NCBI GenBank assembly: GCA_033239125.1
Contig: BSWB01000006.1
Span: 115,180,242-115,244,241, forward strand
Reading direction: 5' to 3'
From: Fagopyrum homotropicum
Taxonomy: Eukaryota > Streptophyta > Magnoliopsida > Caryophyllales > Polygonaceae
Length of the DNA: 64,000 nt
The number at the start of each line of letters is the position of its first letter. Within the stretch, counting starts at the first letter, position 1. This document shows positions 22,700 through 34,708 of the stretch, in pieces. The notes under the pieces were generated by a model. The model was given only the letters and a program-made list of their open reading frames with translations, was not told where the DNA came from and ran no database searches. The position numbers and the translations under genes are program-made.

Positions 22700-24338
22700 T
22701 GTTCGCTCAAAAGGGTGTGCGTCAAAGTCGTAATATTTATATCTAGAACTCAAAAGCAAAGCGAACCCGCAGTGTACGGATCGGCTGTAGAAAGGTAAGA
22801 ATTCCAGAGTCGAACTCAGGGATTTGGTGAGAATAATTCCGATTTCAATTATCTAGCGAAAGTATAAAAACTTTTGTGATTTAATAAAGAGAGAAATGAT
22901 TCCAAGGATTCAAGTATCCGATTTAGGCTTTCGATTCAAGACACTTCTATAGATATAAGACAGAGTTTATATTGCCAAGATTAATTGTTCAAGGGTAGGA
23001 TTCGTACGGTGAAGTTCCGAACCCTATATGACTAATCTAAAGATTCTCTCTATAAGGGTTGTTGAGGCTGCAATATAGAAAGATCTAAAGATAAGAATTA
23101 TGTTCAAACTAACTATCTAGAACTCCAGGATATGACTCTCCAAAGTAAAGAATAGCAAGCACAATTAAAATCTCAATAAAGGATGTTGAGTCTCTTTATT
23201 ACCCAAATCTTGAAATCTTAATCTAATAAACGTAGAATCAGGTTCGAAGTGTCTTCATACATTCAATTAGAGGGTAAAAAGGTTAATCAAGATTAGGATT
23301 TAGGCAAGGATTAGTTTTGATTAAAGATTGATTCAATTAAAGTTCGTCAGAAGAATAAATCGCCCTGTTCATAAGAAAAATCGGCCGATTTTCCTCAAGA
23401 ACAGCCCGATTTTCCTGTTTGTCGCAAAACTAAAATCTAAACTCTCAGGGTCCTAATGTTTGAATGAGTTCAGTCTATCATCATCTAAGCCTTAATCATC
23501 AACTATTCTCCCCAGAATCACAAGGTTTTTAGCCAACCATTTTCAAAATCGAATCAAATTAATTATGGAAGAAGATATCGCAAAGAAACCAAATTTTGAA
23601 CGAAAAAATTCAATAACTTTCAAATCTGTAAAACAATCGTCAAATCTGTTCAATGTATCTCTCAAACAACTCAATTTCGTGTTCACAAACTACAAACAAG
23701 GCAATGGAATAAAGAAATCTCACAATCAAAGATCAAGAATGACTTTCCGGCAAAAGCTCTTCAATCTCTCTCCAAGAATCGTTGATTTCTCCAAAACGTG
23801 TAAAGATTATCTTATGCGACCTTCCCGTCTTTGTTCGTAGGGTTCTCTTCTATAGTTTCTTGCAGATGGGCCGTTTGGCAAAACTCTCATTTAGCCCAAA
23901 TTAATTGGGCTTTATGTCGTCTTTTCATTTGGCCGAATCGTGAAGAAAATCGACCCAGTCGATTTTGGTGCAAAACCGTTCGATTTTCAAGGTATGAAAA
24001 TCGTCCGATTTATCTATATATTGGCACGATTTTCTTCAACAGAAAGTGCTCTTCCTTTGGTTCGTCTCATATGCTTCTCCTTTGCAATTCCTTAGCTCTT
24101 TGTGATCCTTCTAAGACTCTTTTAGCCTCCTTAACATCCTTAGATGCTTCTTGCTCCATTTTTGCTTCCAATTCAACTCTATTTACCTGCAATTCATCAA
24201 AATCTCGTGTAGACCTCTATTTCCGACAATTGATTGAATAGAACATAAAAGGTATGCAAAATCCCTCTAAATGCAAGGTAAATAGAGATAATGTGCTGCA
24301 ATATGCATGAATATGATGGTACATAATTCATGCCATCA
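22700..24338 (-). repeat. Athila-B 3' LTR
   Basis: Plus strand TGTTCGCTCAAAAG...CATGCCATCA. Two clusters of the family-B palindromic word (AAATCGGCCGATTTT and variants) lie at 23355-23422 and 23934-24035, the same relative sites as the words in the family-A LTR. Confidence 0.95.
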
Positions 24339-25649
24339 AAATACCCCATACTTGCCTCTTGCTTGTCCCTAAGCAAGACTCAAATTCAGAATATAAGATG
24401 TCATGGATTATGCATGTATGAAACTCAAAAACTTTTCTTTTGGTAGTGCTCCTTTTCATTGGATCGCTCTCAAAGTGATATATCAAGGCATAAAAGGGGC
24501 AAAGCATGTATCGATGATGACTATAAGATGAACAAACTCCCTTTTCTTTCTTGAAAGCATAAATAAAGAACATGATAAAGGTGTAGAGGCAATCAAATTC
24601 AAACAAATCTAAGCCATTAAGTCTTAAACACATGCATAAAAGTCTCAAGGTCTTCAAATCAAAGAAAAGGTTCAAGAAACGTATTAAGGGAAGGAGTTCT
24701 TTTTGGCTATTGTGGTGCTAATCCGGGAAAGAGGAACACATAACACCTTCAAGAATTTTCTTCACCGCACATGCTTCGCATGTAGAAAGCTTTGCTTTCA
24801 TTACACTTTACTTTTTGAGAGTATGGACAGCGGTGCACAAAAACCGAAGCCTAGGAGATCGGCGTTTCTCAATTTCGAGATGCCTCAAACCCTTGATGCA
24901 CATACCACATCCCGTTAGGACTTGTCGTTCAATCGGACTTTGGCAAGACACAAACACCCGGCTATGTGAATGGTGCCGAGTTACTCATCCTCATGTTCAA
25001 CGTCCCCAAACTCATGAATTTTTACACTTTCTTTTTAATACTTTTTCCTTGGCCCTCCCACATCAAACATGCCTTTTTCAATCACCTATCCTAATTCTCG
25101 GATGGTAAAAAGGGGGGTTACATATTTCATTGAGGAGCTAGCATGATCAAGATATGAGAAAAGAAAAGAAGTGAATTGCCTTAGTCATCCTTAAATGATG
25201 CAAAAGAACTTGTAATATAGCTTCGACTATTATTTCATTCTCTTATCAAAACAACTAAATCATATAACTTATTCATGTATTCAAGTAACAAAAGCAATTT
25301 CATTCAAGTTATAATCAAGATCTCAACACAACTAAGCATCTTTTTACCTATCCATATACACAATTTTCATCATAGAGGTCATTTCCATATAAGAAGCACT
25401 TAAAATTCATTGAAAATTCATAGGTTTTGAAAAAGTTCATGCAAATGCGAATGTCATAATAGCAAGCAAGCAGTGCAAGAGTTATTACAAGCCAAATAGT
25501 CAAGAGTAGTGGAAAGTACATAGAGTGCTAGAATGAAACATAAGGTATTGTAAGTACCCCCACCCCATACTTGACATCCACATTGTCCCCAATGTGAAAA
25601 TCAAGCATAAGAAGGAGAAAAATACTTACAATGTAAAAGAAGTGGAAGC
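24339..25649 (-). other. Athila-B PPT and 3' untranslated region
   Basis: PPT at 24339-24355 (minus strand AAGTATGGGGTATTT). The conserved block is at 24807-25010. A second PPT-like tract, CCCACCCCATACTTGAC, lies at 25559-25577 next to a short inverted repeat, ACATTGTCCCCAATGT. No gene is supported; the longer frames here are chance. Confidence 0.7.
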
Positions 25650-26085
25650 TCAATCCTCTGTCGGTGGTGGAGGTGGTGGATATGGATACATCGGTGCGGA
25701 GGGATCGTAGAAGTGGCCGAACTGGTGGTAGTACATGTCCCTCATCTGGCCATCATAGGATGAATGCCTAGCGTCCGTCTCCTCCCTGTAGTTCCTGAAC
25801 TGTGTGTTCAGGGTGTCATAATCGGTGCGGAGGGCACGGTAGTCGGTGCTGAGGCTCTGGAAGCTAGTGACTAGCTCCCTGAAGTGGCGTGGAGCTCGGC
25901 GTCCTCGTCTAGGGTCTGAAGCATGTGCATAAGAGTGTCGAGGTGGCTGTATGTCATCCTCCGTCTCCTCATCCTGCCTACTAGTCCTGCTCGGTCCTGC
26001 ACCATGAGTATCAGTGTCCATGGCGTCCGTAGCATGCCCGCTATGAGTATCACTCTCAAACTCGAGCATGGTCTCCTGTCCTCTG
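25650..26085 (-). pseudogene. C-terminal remnant of the Athila env-like ORF in Athila-B
   Basis: Translates HSGHATDAMDTDTHGAGPS, an acidic stretch (EETEDD), a heptad-like region (LVTSFQSLSTDYRALRTDY) and the tail YHQFGHFYDPS...PPPPPPTED. The tail corresponds to the YPFDPTQ...PPPPPPPDRDY end in Athila-A. Everything N-terminal to this is deleted. The upstream part of the same frame is an out-of-frame reading of the integrase zinc finger and has no meaning as protein. Confidence 0.7.
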
Positions 26086-28683
26086 ACAAGCATCACAAGA
26101 AACAACAAACTTTTGCACATCTTTGAAAAGTGTAGGCCAATAAAAGCCGGAGCGAAGTACCTTAGCACAAGTCTTGTGGGAACTAGCATGTCCGCCACAT
26201 GGTAGAGAATGGCAGTGTCGGATGACACTATCTATCTCATCTTCGGGAATACATCTCCTGTAGATGCCATCTGGACCTCTTTTGAATAGAAGAGGTTCGT
26301 TCCAATAGAAATGCCGGACGTCTCTCAAGAACTTCTTCTTTTGAGCATATGAAAGTCCGGGTGGAATCTCCTGACAAACAAGGTAATTTACAATGTCAGC
26401 AAACCATGGATCATTACCTTGTGATATGTGTTGAAGGCACTCTTCAATCTCGTGCAGCTGCTCGTCAGGGAAGGAATCGTCTATCGGAAGTTCATCCGAC
26501 TCGCCGGTGAGTTGCGGAAGACGACTAAGGTGATCGGCGACGGAGTTCTCCGATCCTTTCTTATCACGGATCTCTAAATCAAACTCTTGCAAGAGTAAGA
26601 TCCATCGTAGAAGCCTTGGCTTCGCATCCTTCTTCGTGAATAAGTATCGGATTGCGGAGTGATCCGTATAGACTATCACTTTCGCACCTACAAGATAGGA
26701 ACGAAATTTCTCAAATGCATATACTACGGCTAAAAGTTCCTTTTCCGTAGTTGCATAATTGTATTGAGCCTCATCTAGCGTTTTGCTAGCGTAGTAGATG
26801 GCATGAGTGCGACCATCTTTTTTCTGTCCAAGAACGGCTCCTATAGCGACATCGCTTGCGTCGCACATGACCTCGAAAGGAAGAGTCCAATCGGGTGGTT
26901 GAATGATTGGTGCCGAAATCAAAGCTTCTTTGATCCTGCAAAAAGCATCTAAGCAATCTTTCGAAAATTCGAAAGTCGCATCTTTCATCAAAAGATTAGT
27001 CAAAGGTTTTGAAATCTTAGAAAAGTCCTTTATGAATCTCCTATAGAAGCCCGCATGTCCTAAGAAGCTTCTAATTCCTTTTACTGATGAAGGGGGAGGT
27101 AACTTCTCAATGGTTTCTATCTTTGATCGATCTACCTCTATTCCCCTTTGTGACACTAAGTGACCTAACACAATTCCTCCGGTGACCATGAAATGACACT
27201 TTTCCCAGTTTAAGACTAAGTTAGTGTCCTCACATCTCTTATGAACTAGTGAAAGGTTATAGAGACAGTTATCAAAGGAAGAACCATATACCGAAAAGTC
27301 GTCCATGAAGACTTCCATGATGTTCTCTACATATTCGGAGAAGATTGCCATCATACACCTTTGGAAGGTGGCTGGAGCGTTGCATAAACCGAATGGCATT
27401 CTTCTATAAGCGAACGTACCCCATGGGCACGTAAAGGTTGTCTTCTCTTGATCATCCGGATGAATTGGTATCTGAAAGAAACCGCTATATCCATCTAAAT
27501 AACAAAAGTAAGCATGTTGGGCTAACCTTTCCAGCATTTGATCGATAAAAGGGAGGGGGAAGTGGTCCTTCCTAGTGTCCACGTTCAGTTTGCGGTAGTC
27601 GATGCACATTCGCCACCCTGTAACTGTCCGTGTAGGGATGAGTTCGTTGTTCTTGTTGGCAACAACGGTAATGCCTCCTTTCTTGGGTACTACTTGTACC
27701 GGACTCACCCATTTGCTATCAGAAATAGGGAAGATGATACCTGCATCAAGTAGCTTAAGGATTTCTTTCTTCACGACCTCTTTCATTGCCGGGTTTAACC
27801 GTCTTTGAGGTTGGCGTGAAGGTTTGTAATCCTCTTCCATTAATATTTTGTGCATACATAAAGAAGGCTTTATTCCTACTAAGTCATCAATGGTGTAACC
27901 TAGTGCTCTCCTATGTTTCTTCAAAACACTCATGAGTTTCTCTAATTCGTCATCGTTCAAATTGGCATTGACTATAACCGGATATGTGGAATTAGTGCCA
28001 AGGAATGCGTACCTTAAATGCGTGGGAAGTTGCTTCAATTCTAATGATGGAGGTACCTTTGTTGGTGATGAATCGTGGCCTTCGGGTGTTGTGGAAGAGG
28101 TCTCTATAGGTGTGGGTACTTCATCATTAGATTCGGAAGCGGCTGCGGTGAAGTTTGGAGAATCCAGAGAATTACTCATTGAATCGACCTCCCCTGTAAT
28201 AAATCGGTCGATCTGCTGCACGATTTTTCTTTCTGTCGGAAAAAATCGGGTTACCTCTTCATAAATCGGACGATTTAATGTTGTCAGGTCGATTTTTGTT
28301 TCTGTCGAGAAAAATCGACTTGCATCTTCATAAATCGGACGATTTATTTCTGGCAGGTCGATTTTCTTCACAGTCTCCGGAGTCAATTCTAATTCTTCAA
28401 TCTTTACTCCTAGTTCTTCTTCCACATCATTTAATGCTCTCACATCCTCATTGCAATCATGCTCTACTCCTTCTTCCATGATGCTCATACTAAGAACCTT
28501 TTGGAGAGGGTCTTTCATCAAGATTGAACTTACTACCTCTCTAGACTCTTCTTCATCTAAAATGTCAAAAACGTCGTCTTTCAAGGCTAGCTCCTTGATT
28601 AAGGAGGAGAGTGTGAATTCTATCTTTTCTTCACCAATGTGGAAGGATATGATAGCTGGCCGTTCTTGCAATCTACCATGCAT
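26056..28683 (-). pseudogene. pol: RT-RNase H-(zinc finger) pol of Athila-B
   Basis: An open frame of 875 codons. Residues 1-100 are the post-protease region. Residues 107-166 hold a tandem peptide repeat (KIDLPEINRPIYEDASRFF / KIDLTTLNRPIYEEVTRFF) coded by palindromic DNA words. RT spans about 300-490 (PKKGGITVV, CIDYRKLNVDTRKDHFPLP, MPFGLCNAPATFQRCM, catalytic FMDDFSVYG at 459-467). RNase H spans about 600-690 with D608 (CDASDVAIG), E648 (TEKELLAV) and D674 (YTDHSAI). The integrase zinc finger is at 835-872 (RHCHSLPCGGHASSHKTC, DACQRTG). The frame then ends at the deletion junction. RT and RNase H look intact, but a frameshift at about 28683 separates them from the protease. Confidence 0.9.
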
Positions 28684-29846
28684 CCGGAGGTAGCAAGGAA
28701 TGGTCTCCCAAGGATGATGGGAACCGGATAATCTGCAGGTATGTCAAGAACAACAAAATCTATAGGGATGTAAAACTTACCTAGCTTTACCGGAATGTCT
28801 TCTAATATTCCCACCGGCTTAGTGGTAGAACGATCAGCCATGTAGAGTATGATCTTCACCGGTCTAGGCTCTCCTAGACCAACTGCCTTGCATAGAGCGA
28901 GAGGTATGATACTCACACTTGCCCCAAGGTCACAAAGAGCATCATAGGTAGCTTCTCCCAAAGTGATGGGTATGCAAAAGGATCCTGGATCGCGGAGCTT
29001 GGGTGGCATATTCTCCGTCATAGTCTTGATGAGTTCGGATGAGTCCATACTCATCTTGACTTCTCCTATATCTTCCAACTTCCTCTTGTTGGAGAGGATC
29101 TCCTTGAGGAATTTCCCGTAAGCCGGCATACCTAAAATCGCATCCATACAAGGTATGTTAATATGGAGCTTACTCATAAGTTCAACAAACTTACCGAAAT
29201 GTTTATCTAGGCGTGCACGCGCTCTAGATTGAGGAAAGGGTAGAGGTGGTTTGTAAGCGGGAGGAGAAACATAGACTTCTTCCTTCTCTTTTGCCTCTCC
29301 TTCTTTTGTGGAGGTATCAACTACTTTAGGTTGAGGGTCGACGGTCGTCTTTCCGCTCCTAGTAGTTATTGCCATAACCCTTCCCTTTGGGTTATCTTCT
29401 GTCTTTCCGGGAAGCTTCCCTTGATCTCTTGGAACTTCTCCGGCCTTGTTGAATACTTGGTTTTCTAAAGCTTTGTGAGCTTTGTCAACCGAAGTTATGT
29501 AACTCTCCAATCCTTGTAGCTTGCCTAGGATCGTTTCTAGCATGGGATCGGGTTTGCTTGATCCGCTCGATTGTCCCTGGCTTGTTGAAGGAGTAGAAGA
29601 AGATGGAGGTGTTAGAGCCTTTTCAGCATAAGAGTAAGGATTACCTGAACCTTGCTGATTTGACCTCCAATTGTTGTTATTTGAGTTCCTATTATTGTTG
29701 TTGTTCCAATTGGAGTTTCGGTTGTTATTGTTGTTGTTGCTCCAATTGGAATTCCGGTTATCATTCCTTTGATTGTTGTCTCGCCCCATGTAGTTGGCTT
29801 CTTGCTCTTTAGTCTTTTGAAGACTCGTTTTGAGCACTTCCCTCAA
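28620..29846 (-). pseudogene. pol: gag C-terminus and protease of Athila-B
   Basis: An open frame of 408 codons. It opens with an Asn-rich tract (residues 22-65: NRNSNWSNNNNNNR...), then KGRVMAITTRSGKT, KPPLPFPQSRARARLDKHFGKF, LSKLHINIP and MPAYGKFLKEIL. The aspartic protease follows: ALCDLGASVSIIPL with the active-site DLGAS, then IDFVVLDIPADYPVPI and LGRPFLATSGC. The frame shifts at about 28683, after DCKNGQLS, into the RT frame. The overlap (28620-28683) is where the two readings cross. Confidence 0.85.
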
Positions 29847-29896
29847 TTCGTTGATGTCCTCCTTGAGGAAGAATATTTGTGTTTGGGCGGATTGGT

Positions 29897-31057
29897 TCAG
29901 CTTAGCCCCCGAATCGCCTTGATTCCGTTAGTTGAGTCCACCTTCCGGTGGGAATACTTCTCAATCACTTGGGCTTGCTTCTCAATGAAGTCCCAAGCAT
30001 CATCCTCTCTCATATCCATGAATGTGCCGCAAGATAGAGATTGGAGGTTGAATTGTGTTTCCACATCCAACCCTTTGTAGTAGATCTCCAATAATTCCAG
30101 CTTGGAAATGCCATGGTGTGGGCAATCCAACAAGAGATCTTGAAACCTTTCCCAAGATTGAAACAAGCTTTCGTTAGGTTTCATAGAAAAAGCATTTATT
30201 TTACCTCTCAATTCCGCCGTTTTGGATGGCGGAAAGAACTTGGTGAGGAATTCCGAAGACAATTCCTCCCATGTAGCTAACTTCGCAGCCGGAAGTGTTT
30301 GGTACCAAGCTAGAGCCTTGTCCTTCAAAGAGAAGAAGAACGGCTTGATCTTGTAGTTGCTTGTAGTAGCCTTCTTCGGCTTCATAGTCTCCATGAGAAT
30401 CTCAAAATTCTGCAAGTGTTGATGCGGAGATTCAGTACTTGCTCCGCCATATTGACTTTGGCGAACCATAGTGATGACTTGTGGTGAGAAGCTAAACTCT
30501 TGGATGTCTTCAGCTCCGAAATCCACACCTAGACGGCGTGGTTGCTGAATTGGATCCATCCGTTGCCTCAAAGTTCGGGGTCTATCTTCGTTATTGACAG
30601 CTTTAACGTTCCTAGTCGTAATGCGAGGGACGACCTTGGGTGTTGGAGTGTTTCGGGTAGGACGAAGTGATGGATCAATCTCTTCAAGTTCCGGCATATC
30701 CGGATCAATCTCTTCATCATCGGATGAGTCATTTCGAATGGATTTAGTTGGTGTCTTGACTTTCTTCTTCTTCTTGGAGTCGTTCAACTCCAACTTCATG
30801 TCCAACATCATAGCTCTCAGTTCATCAATCTGAAATTGATGACTTATTTCAGCTTCCTTTCGAGCCTTCTCACTCAACTGGAGTTGGCGTTGAGCTTCGT
30901 TCAGTTCAGCCTTGTAGTTTCTCTCATCGTTTTCAGCCGTTTTCTTCTCCTTCAACTTTCTCCTAAAAGTTCTTTCTAATTCGGGGTCGAAAGGAATTAG
31001 ATCTTTAGTGGATCTAGTCTTTCGCATATACCTAAAGAACCTGCAAAGATCACTCAA
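29897..31057 (-). CDS. gag: gag N-terminal part of Athila-B
   Basis: 386 codons open from MSDLCRFFRYMRKTRS. Residues 30-95 are helical and charged (KEKKTAENDERNYKAELNEA), and an acidic/Pro segment follows (DSSDDEEIDPDMPELEEIDP). The retrotransposon gag domain occupies about 205-350: MVRQSQYGGASTESPHQHLQ, FFFSLKDKALAWYQTLPAAK, LTKFFPPSKTAELRGKINAF, LLEIYYKGLD. It ends at a stop shortly before the next frame, so the Asn-rich tail and protease need a frame change. The start is supported by the match to the Athila-A gag start. Confidence 0.85.
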   Translation of the reverse strand: MSDLCRFFRYMRKTRSTKDLIPFDPELERTFRRKLKEKKTAENDERNYKAELNEAQRQLQLSEKARKEAEISHQFQIDELRAMMLDMKLELNDSKKKKKVKTPTKSIRNDSSDDEEIDPDMPELEEIDPSLRPTRNTPTPKVVPRITTRNVKAVNNEDRPRTLRQRMDPIQQPRRLGVDFGAEDIQEFSFSPQVITMVRQSQYGGASTESPHQHLQNFEILMETMKPKKATTSNYKIKPFFFSLKDKALAWYQTLPAAKLATWEELSSEFLTKFFPPSKTAELRGKINAFSMKPNESLFQSWERFQDLLLDCPHHGISKLELLEIYYKGLDVETQFNLQSLSCGTFMDMREDDAWDFIEKQAQVIEKYSHRKVDSTNGIKAIRGLS

Positions 31058-31130
31058 GTAGACAAATCAAATCACAAGAGCAAGAGCTCTCAAGCTAGAC
31101 AACCGAAAACCGGATTTGATCTAGACCAAA

Positions 31131-31148
31131 TCCCCGGCAACGGCGCCA
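31131..31148 (-). other. Primer-binding site of Athila-B (tRNA-Asp)
   Basis: Plus-strand TCCCCGGCAACGGCGCCA, identical to the tRNA-Asp 3' end, six bases before the LTR at 31155. Confidence 0.95.
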
Positions 31149-31154
31149 AAAACT

Positions 31155-32793
31155 TGTTCGCTCAAAAGGGTGTGCGTCAAAGTCTTAATATTTATATCTA
31201 GAACTCAAAAGCAAAGCGAACCCGCAGTGTACGGATCGGCTGTAGAAAGGTAAGAATTCCAGAGTCGAACTCAGGGATTTGGTGAGAATAATTCCGATTT
31301 CAATTATCTAGCGAAAGTATAAAAACTTTTGTGATTTAATAAAGAGAGAAATGATTCCAAGGATTCAAGTATCCGATTTAGGCTTTCGATTCAAGACACT
31401 TCTATAGATATAGGATAGAGTTTATATTGCCAAGATTAATTGTTCAAGGGTAGGATTCGTACGGTGAAGTTCCGAACCCTATATGACTAATCTAAAGATT
31501 CTCTCTATAAGGGTTGTTGAGGCTGCAATATAGAAAGATCTAAAGATAAGAATTATGTTCAAACTAACTATCTAGAACTCCAGGATATGACTCTCCAAAG
31601 TAAAGAATAGCAAGCACAATTAAAATCTCAATAAAGGATGTTGAGTCTCTTTATTACCCAAATCTTGAAATCTTAATCTAATAAACGTAGAATCAGGTTC
31701 GAAGTGTCTTCATACATTCAATTAGAGGGTAAAAATGTTAATCAAGATTAGGATTTAGGCAAGGATTAGTTTTGATTAAAGATTGATTCAATTAAAGTTC
31801 GTCAGAAGAATAAATCGCCCTGTTCATAAGAAAAATCGGCCGATTTTCCTCAAGAACAGCCCGATTTTCCTGTTTGTCGCAAAACTAAAATCTAAACTCT
31901 CAGGGTCCTAATGTTTGAATGAGTTCAGTCTATCATCATCTAAGCCTTAATCATCAACTATTCTCCCCAGAATCACAAGGTTTTTAGCCAACCATTTTCA
32001 AAATCGAATCAAATTAATTATGGAAGAAGATATCGCAAAGAAACCAAATCTTGAACGAAAAAATTCAATAACTTTCAAATCTGTAAAACAATCGTCAAAT
32101 CTGTTCAATGTATCTCTCAAACAACTCAATTTCGTGTTCACAAACTACAAACAAGGCAATGGAATAAAGAAATCTCACAATCAAAGATCAAGAATGACTT
32201 TCCGGCAAAAGCTCTTCAATCTCTCTCCAAGAATCGTTGATTTCTTCAAAACGTGTAAAGATTATCTGATGCGACCTTCCCGTCTTTGTTCGTAGGGTTC
32301 TCTTCTATAGTTTCTTGCAGATGGGCCGTTTGGCAAAACTCTCATCTAGCCCAAATTAATTGGGCTTTATGTCGTCTTTTCATTTGGCCGAATCGTGAAG
32401 AAAATCGACCCAGTCGATTTTGGTGCAAAACCGTTCGATTTTCAAGGTATGAAAATCGTCCGATTTATCTATATATTGGCACGATTTTCTTCAACAGAAA
32501 GTGCTCTTCCTTTGGTTCGTCTCCTATGCTTCTCCTTTGCAATTCCTTAGCTCTTTGTGATCCTTCTAAGATTCTTTTAGCCTCCTTAACATCCTTAGAT
32601 GCTTCTTGCTCCATTTTTGCTTCCAATTCAACTCTATTTACCTGCAATTCATCAAAATCTCGTGTAGACCTCTATTTTCGACAATTGATTGAATAGAACA
32701 TAAAAGGTATGCAAAATCCCTCTAAATGCAAGGTAAATAGAGATAATGTGCTGCAATATGCATGAATATGATGGTACATAATTCATGCCATCA
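31155..32793 (-). repeat. Athila-B 5' LTR
   Basis: A 1639-bp partner of 22700-24338, with word clusters at 31813-31880 and 32391-32492. It ends CATGCCATCA and is followed by the TSD AAAAT. Confidence 0.95.
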
Positions 32794-32798
32794 AAAAT

Positions 32799-34708
32799 AC
32801 TCATCTATTTTTATTTTAAGTCAAGGTCGGCGTGTTGTCTCAATGTTTTTGCTTGAGCGCGCTTTTAGAGTTGTTGTAGACTCCTTTTGCTCTTGAATCA
32901 TATAAGCTTGAATCTTCTTGATATTCAACGCATGCACTTACCCGTCTTTGATATCTTTGTTGACCTAATTTTTCATTTGATTTTCTCCCATTTTCTATAC
33001 TTACTTTTACTACAAAAGTCCTTCGCAAGGCGCATCTAGCCTTATGACATATTTGTTTCATGCTCTTTCCATTGTATTTGATTATATATCCATAAGGTTA
33101 TGAACATGGAGACATCAACTTAATTAAGCTCTTGCCCTCAAGAATTTAGTGTCATACTCTACGTCATTTTGATAAAAAAACGGCTTGAGATGTAGAAAAA
33201 TTAATTTCCATCCGATTCTCGCTCTTATTCTCTTGAGTTTGGCTTCATTGTTTCAACCAGTCATCCATCAAATCATTTTGCCTATCGAACTTGGTGTAGT
33301 GTTCTTTGGTTTGAATAACCAAGAAATATTTGGATTAGTTTTTCACGTTACTTGTACTTATTTTTAAGCAACCTTTTGCAAGCACACTTTTACGTTTGTA
33401 ACTTTGAAAACGATCAACTTTCGATCCGGCGATGGACTTCGGTGTAAGCTGAAGTTTGAGTTTGCCTCGGTCGTCAAATGGATCCATCAAACCTGAATCG
33501 ATAAAAACTACTCAACTCTATACTTTGTTTTTTTTTTTTTTTTGCTTCACTTCATCTTGAATTTTTTTTTTTCTAGCATGTAGTTGATTCTTTTCTGTAA
33601 ATATTTCTTCTTCTTTGCTGTAAGCATTCCTGTGACTTGTGCTGTAAATCAAAGCTAAACAAAAGTTCTAGCATGTAGATGCTCCCCCTTTTTTATGACT
33701 TGTGCTGCAAATCAAAGCTCAACAAAAATTCATATTTATATCTTCCCTTATTGTAGCTTTTGTAGGAACTTCATTCGTGTAAGCATTTCATCCCATGTGT
33801 ACCACATACACATAAAAATGAAGCGTTTGATCAACACCAAAAATAATCGTTTTAACTTGCAATTTTCTGTGTACAAGGATTAGTGTGAACTTTGTGCGTC
33901 TTCTTTGTAGTACACTATCAGAACGATCAATAAAACTCCGTTCTACTTGCCGCTCCAAATAGGGAAAAAATATATCAAGCCCCTATTTTATAGAACTCAA
34001 TACTTCTATAAAAAGAGGAGAATAATCGATCCCAAATATCCGACTCCAATCAGCACAACACAAGAGCTAACAAGGAAGACACAACACCGTCTTTGATCTT
34101 CTTCCTACGAGGCTTCTTTAGTTTTCTATTTTGGGACGTGCATCCTTGTTGTCTTACTTAGATGGTTTCTCATCGTCCTCCTCTTCTATTCATCTTTGAC
34201 ATTTGTAAGTTCATCCTTGTCTTCTTTGATCAGCTTTCCTTCTGATATGGACATATCTTCACAAGTGAAGTACCGAGCGTGACGTACATTTGGTCTCAAC
34301 GATGAAAGGTATAGATCCACTCGTCCCACGCTTCGTTCTCCATATGCCGGAGACTACATTTCTTGAACTTGGTGAGGTTGAAAGATTGAAAACCAGAATG
34401 TTTACATTGAGTCAAAGAAAATTGATTCCTTTTTTGCTTGTCTCGTGCCTTTCTTCAGCTTTCTCTGTATTTGCTCTTTCCCCTATCAGCATTTAAAGCT
34501 TTGACTGTATTTGCTTTGCTTATGTCATCTTACTATTTTTTTTTTGGTAAATACCTTCATTTGACTTAAAAGTATACTAACCGCCAATAGAATGATAATT
34601 ATATCCTCACAAAATTTAAGGGGTAATTGGGACCCATTAAAACTAAATGAAAACCATCCTAACGTTTGCTCTTATTCTTGTCTTGGGTGCTGTTCGAGTA
34701 ACACACAT
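32799..34708. other. Right part of the unclassified insertion
   Basis: 1.9 kb with no supported coding sequence. It includes a (T)16 run near 33528 and an imperfect tandem repeat (TCTAGCATGTAG...GACTTGTGCTG) at about 33573-33735. A TATA-like TATAAAAAG at 34007-34015 is followed by a CAACACAAGAGC leader-like stretch. It could be a decayed LTR or promoter region; the type is undetermined. Confidence 0.4.
33573..33735 (+). repeat. Two-copy imperfect tandem repeat
   Basis: CTAGCATGTAGTTGATTC... and CTAGCATGTAGATGCTCC... each run into GACTTGTGCTG(T/C)AAATCAAAGCT(A/C)AACAAAA(G/A)TTC. The second copy is shorter. Confidence 0.7.

Larger units (their letters stand above)
22700..32793 (-). mobile_element. 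Athila-B: complete-ended Athila-type element with integrase core deleted
   Basis: A 10,094-bp minus-strand element: two 1639-bp LTRs, TSD AAAAT, tRNA-Asp PBS, gag, protease, RT, RNase H, integrase zinc finger, PPT. About a dozen differences by eye between the LTRs (under 1 percent) show a recent insertion. An internal deletion joins the integrase zinc finger directly to the tail of the env-like ORF, removing the integrase catalytic core and most of that ORF. Its LTR differs from family A except in short blocks such as GCGAACCCGCAGTGTACGG. Confidence 0.95.

Noticed and set aside
23565..24241. 91- and 136-codon plus-strand ORFs repeated at 32020-32696
   Set aside because: They lie inside both Athila-B LTRs opposite to the element's sense. 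Their similarity comes from the LTR pair, and no protein motif is present.
33950..34200. Pararetrovirus (caulimovirid) promoter
   Set aside because: TATAAAAAG with a leader-like stretch is suggestive only; no viral coding sequence lies nearby.
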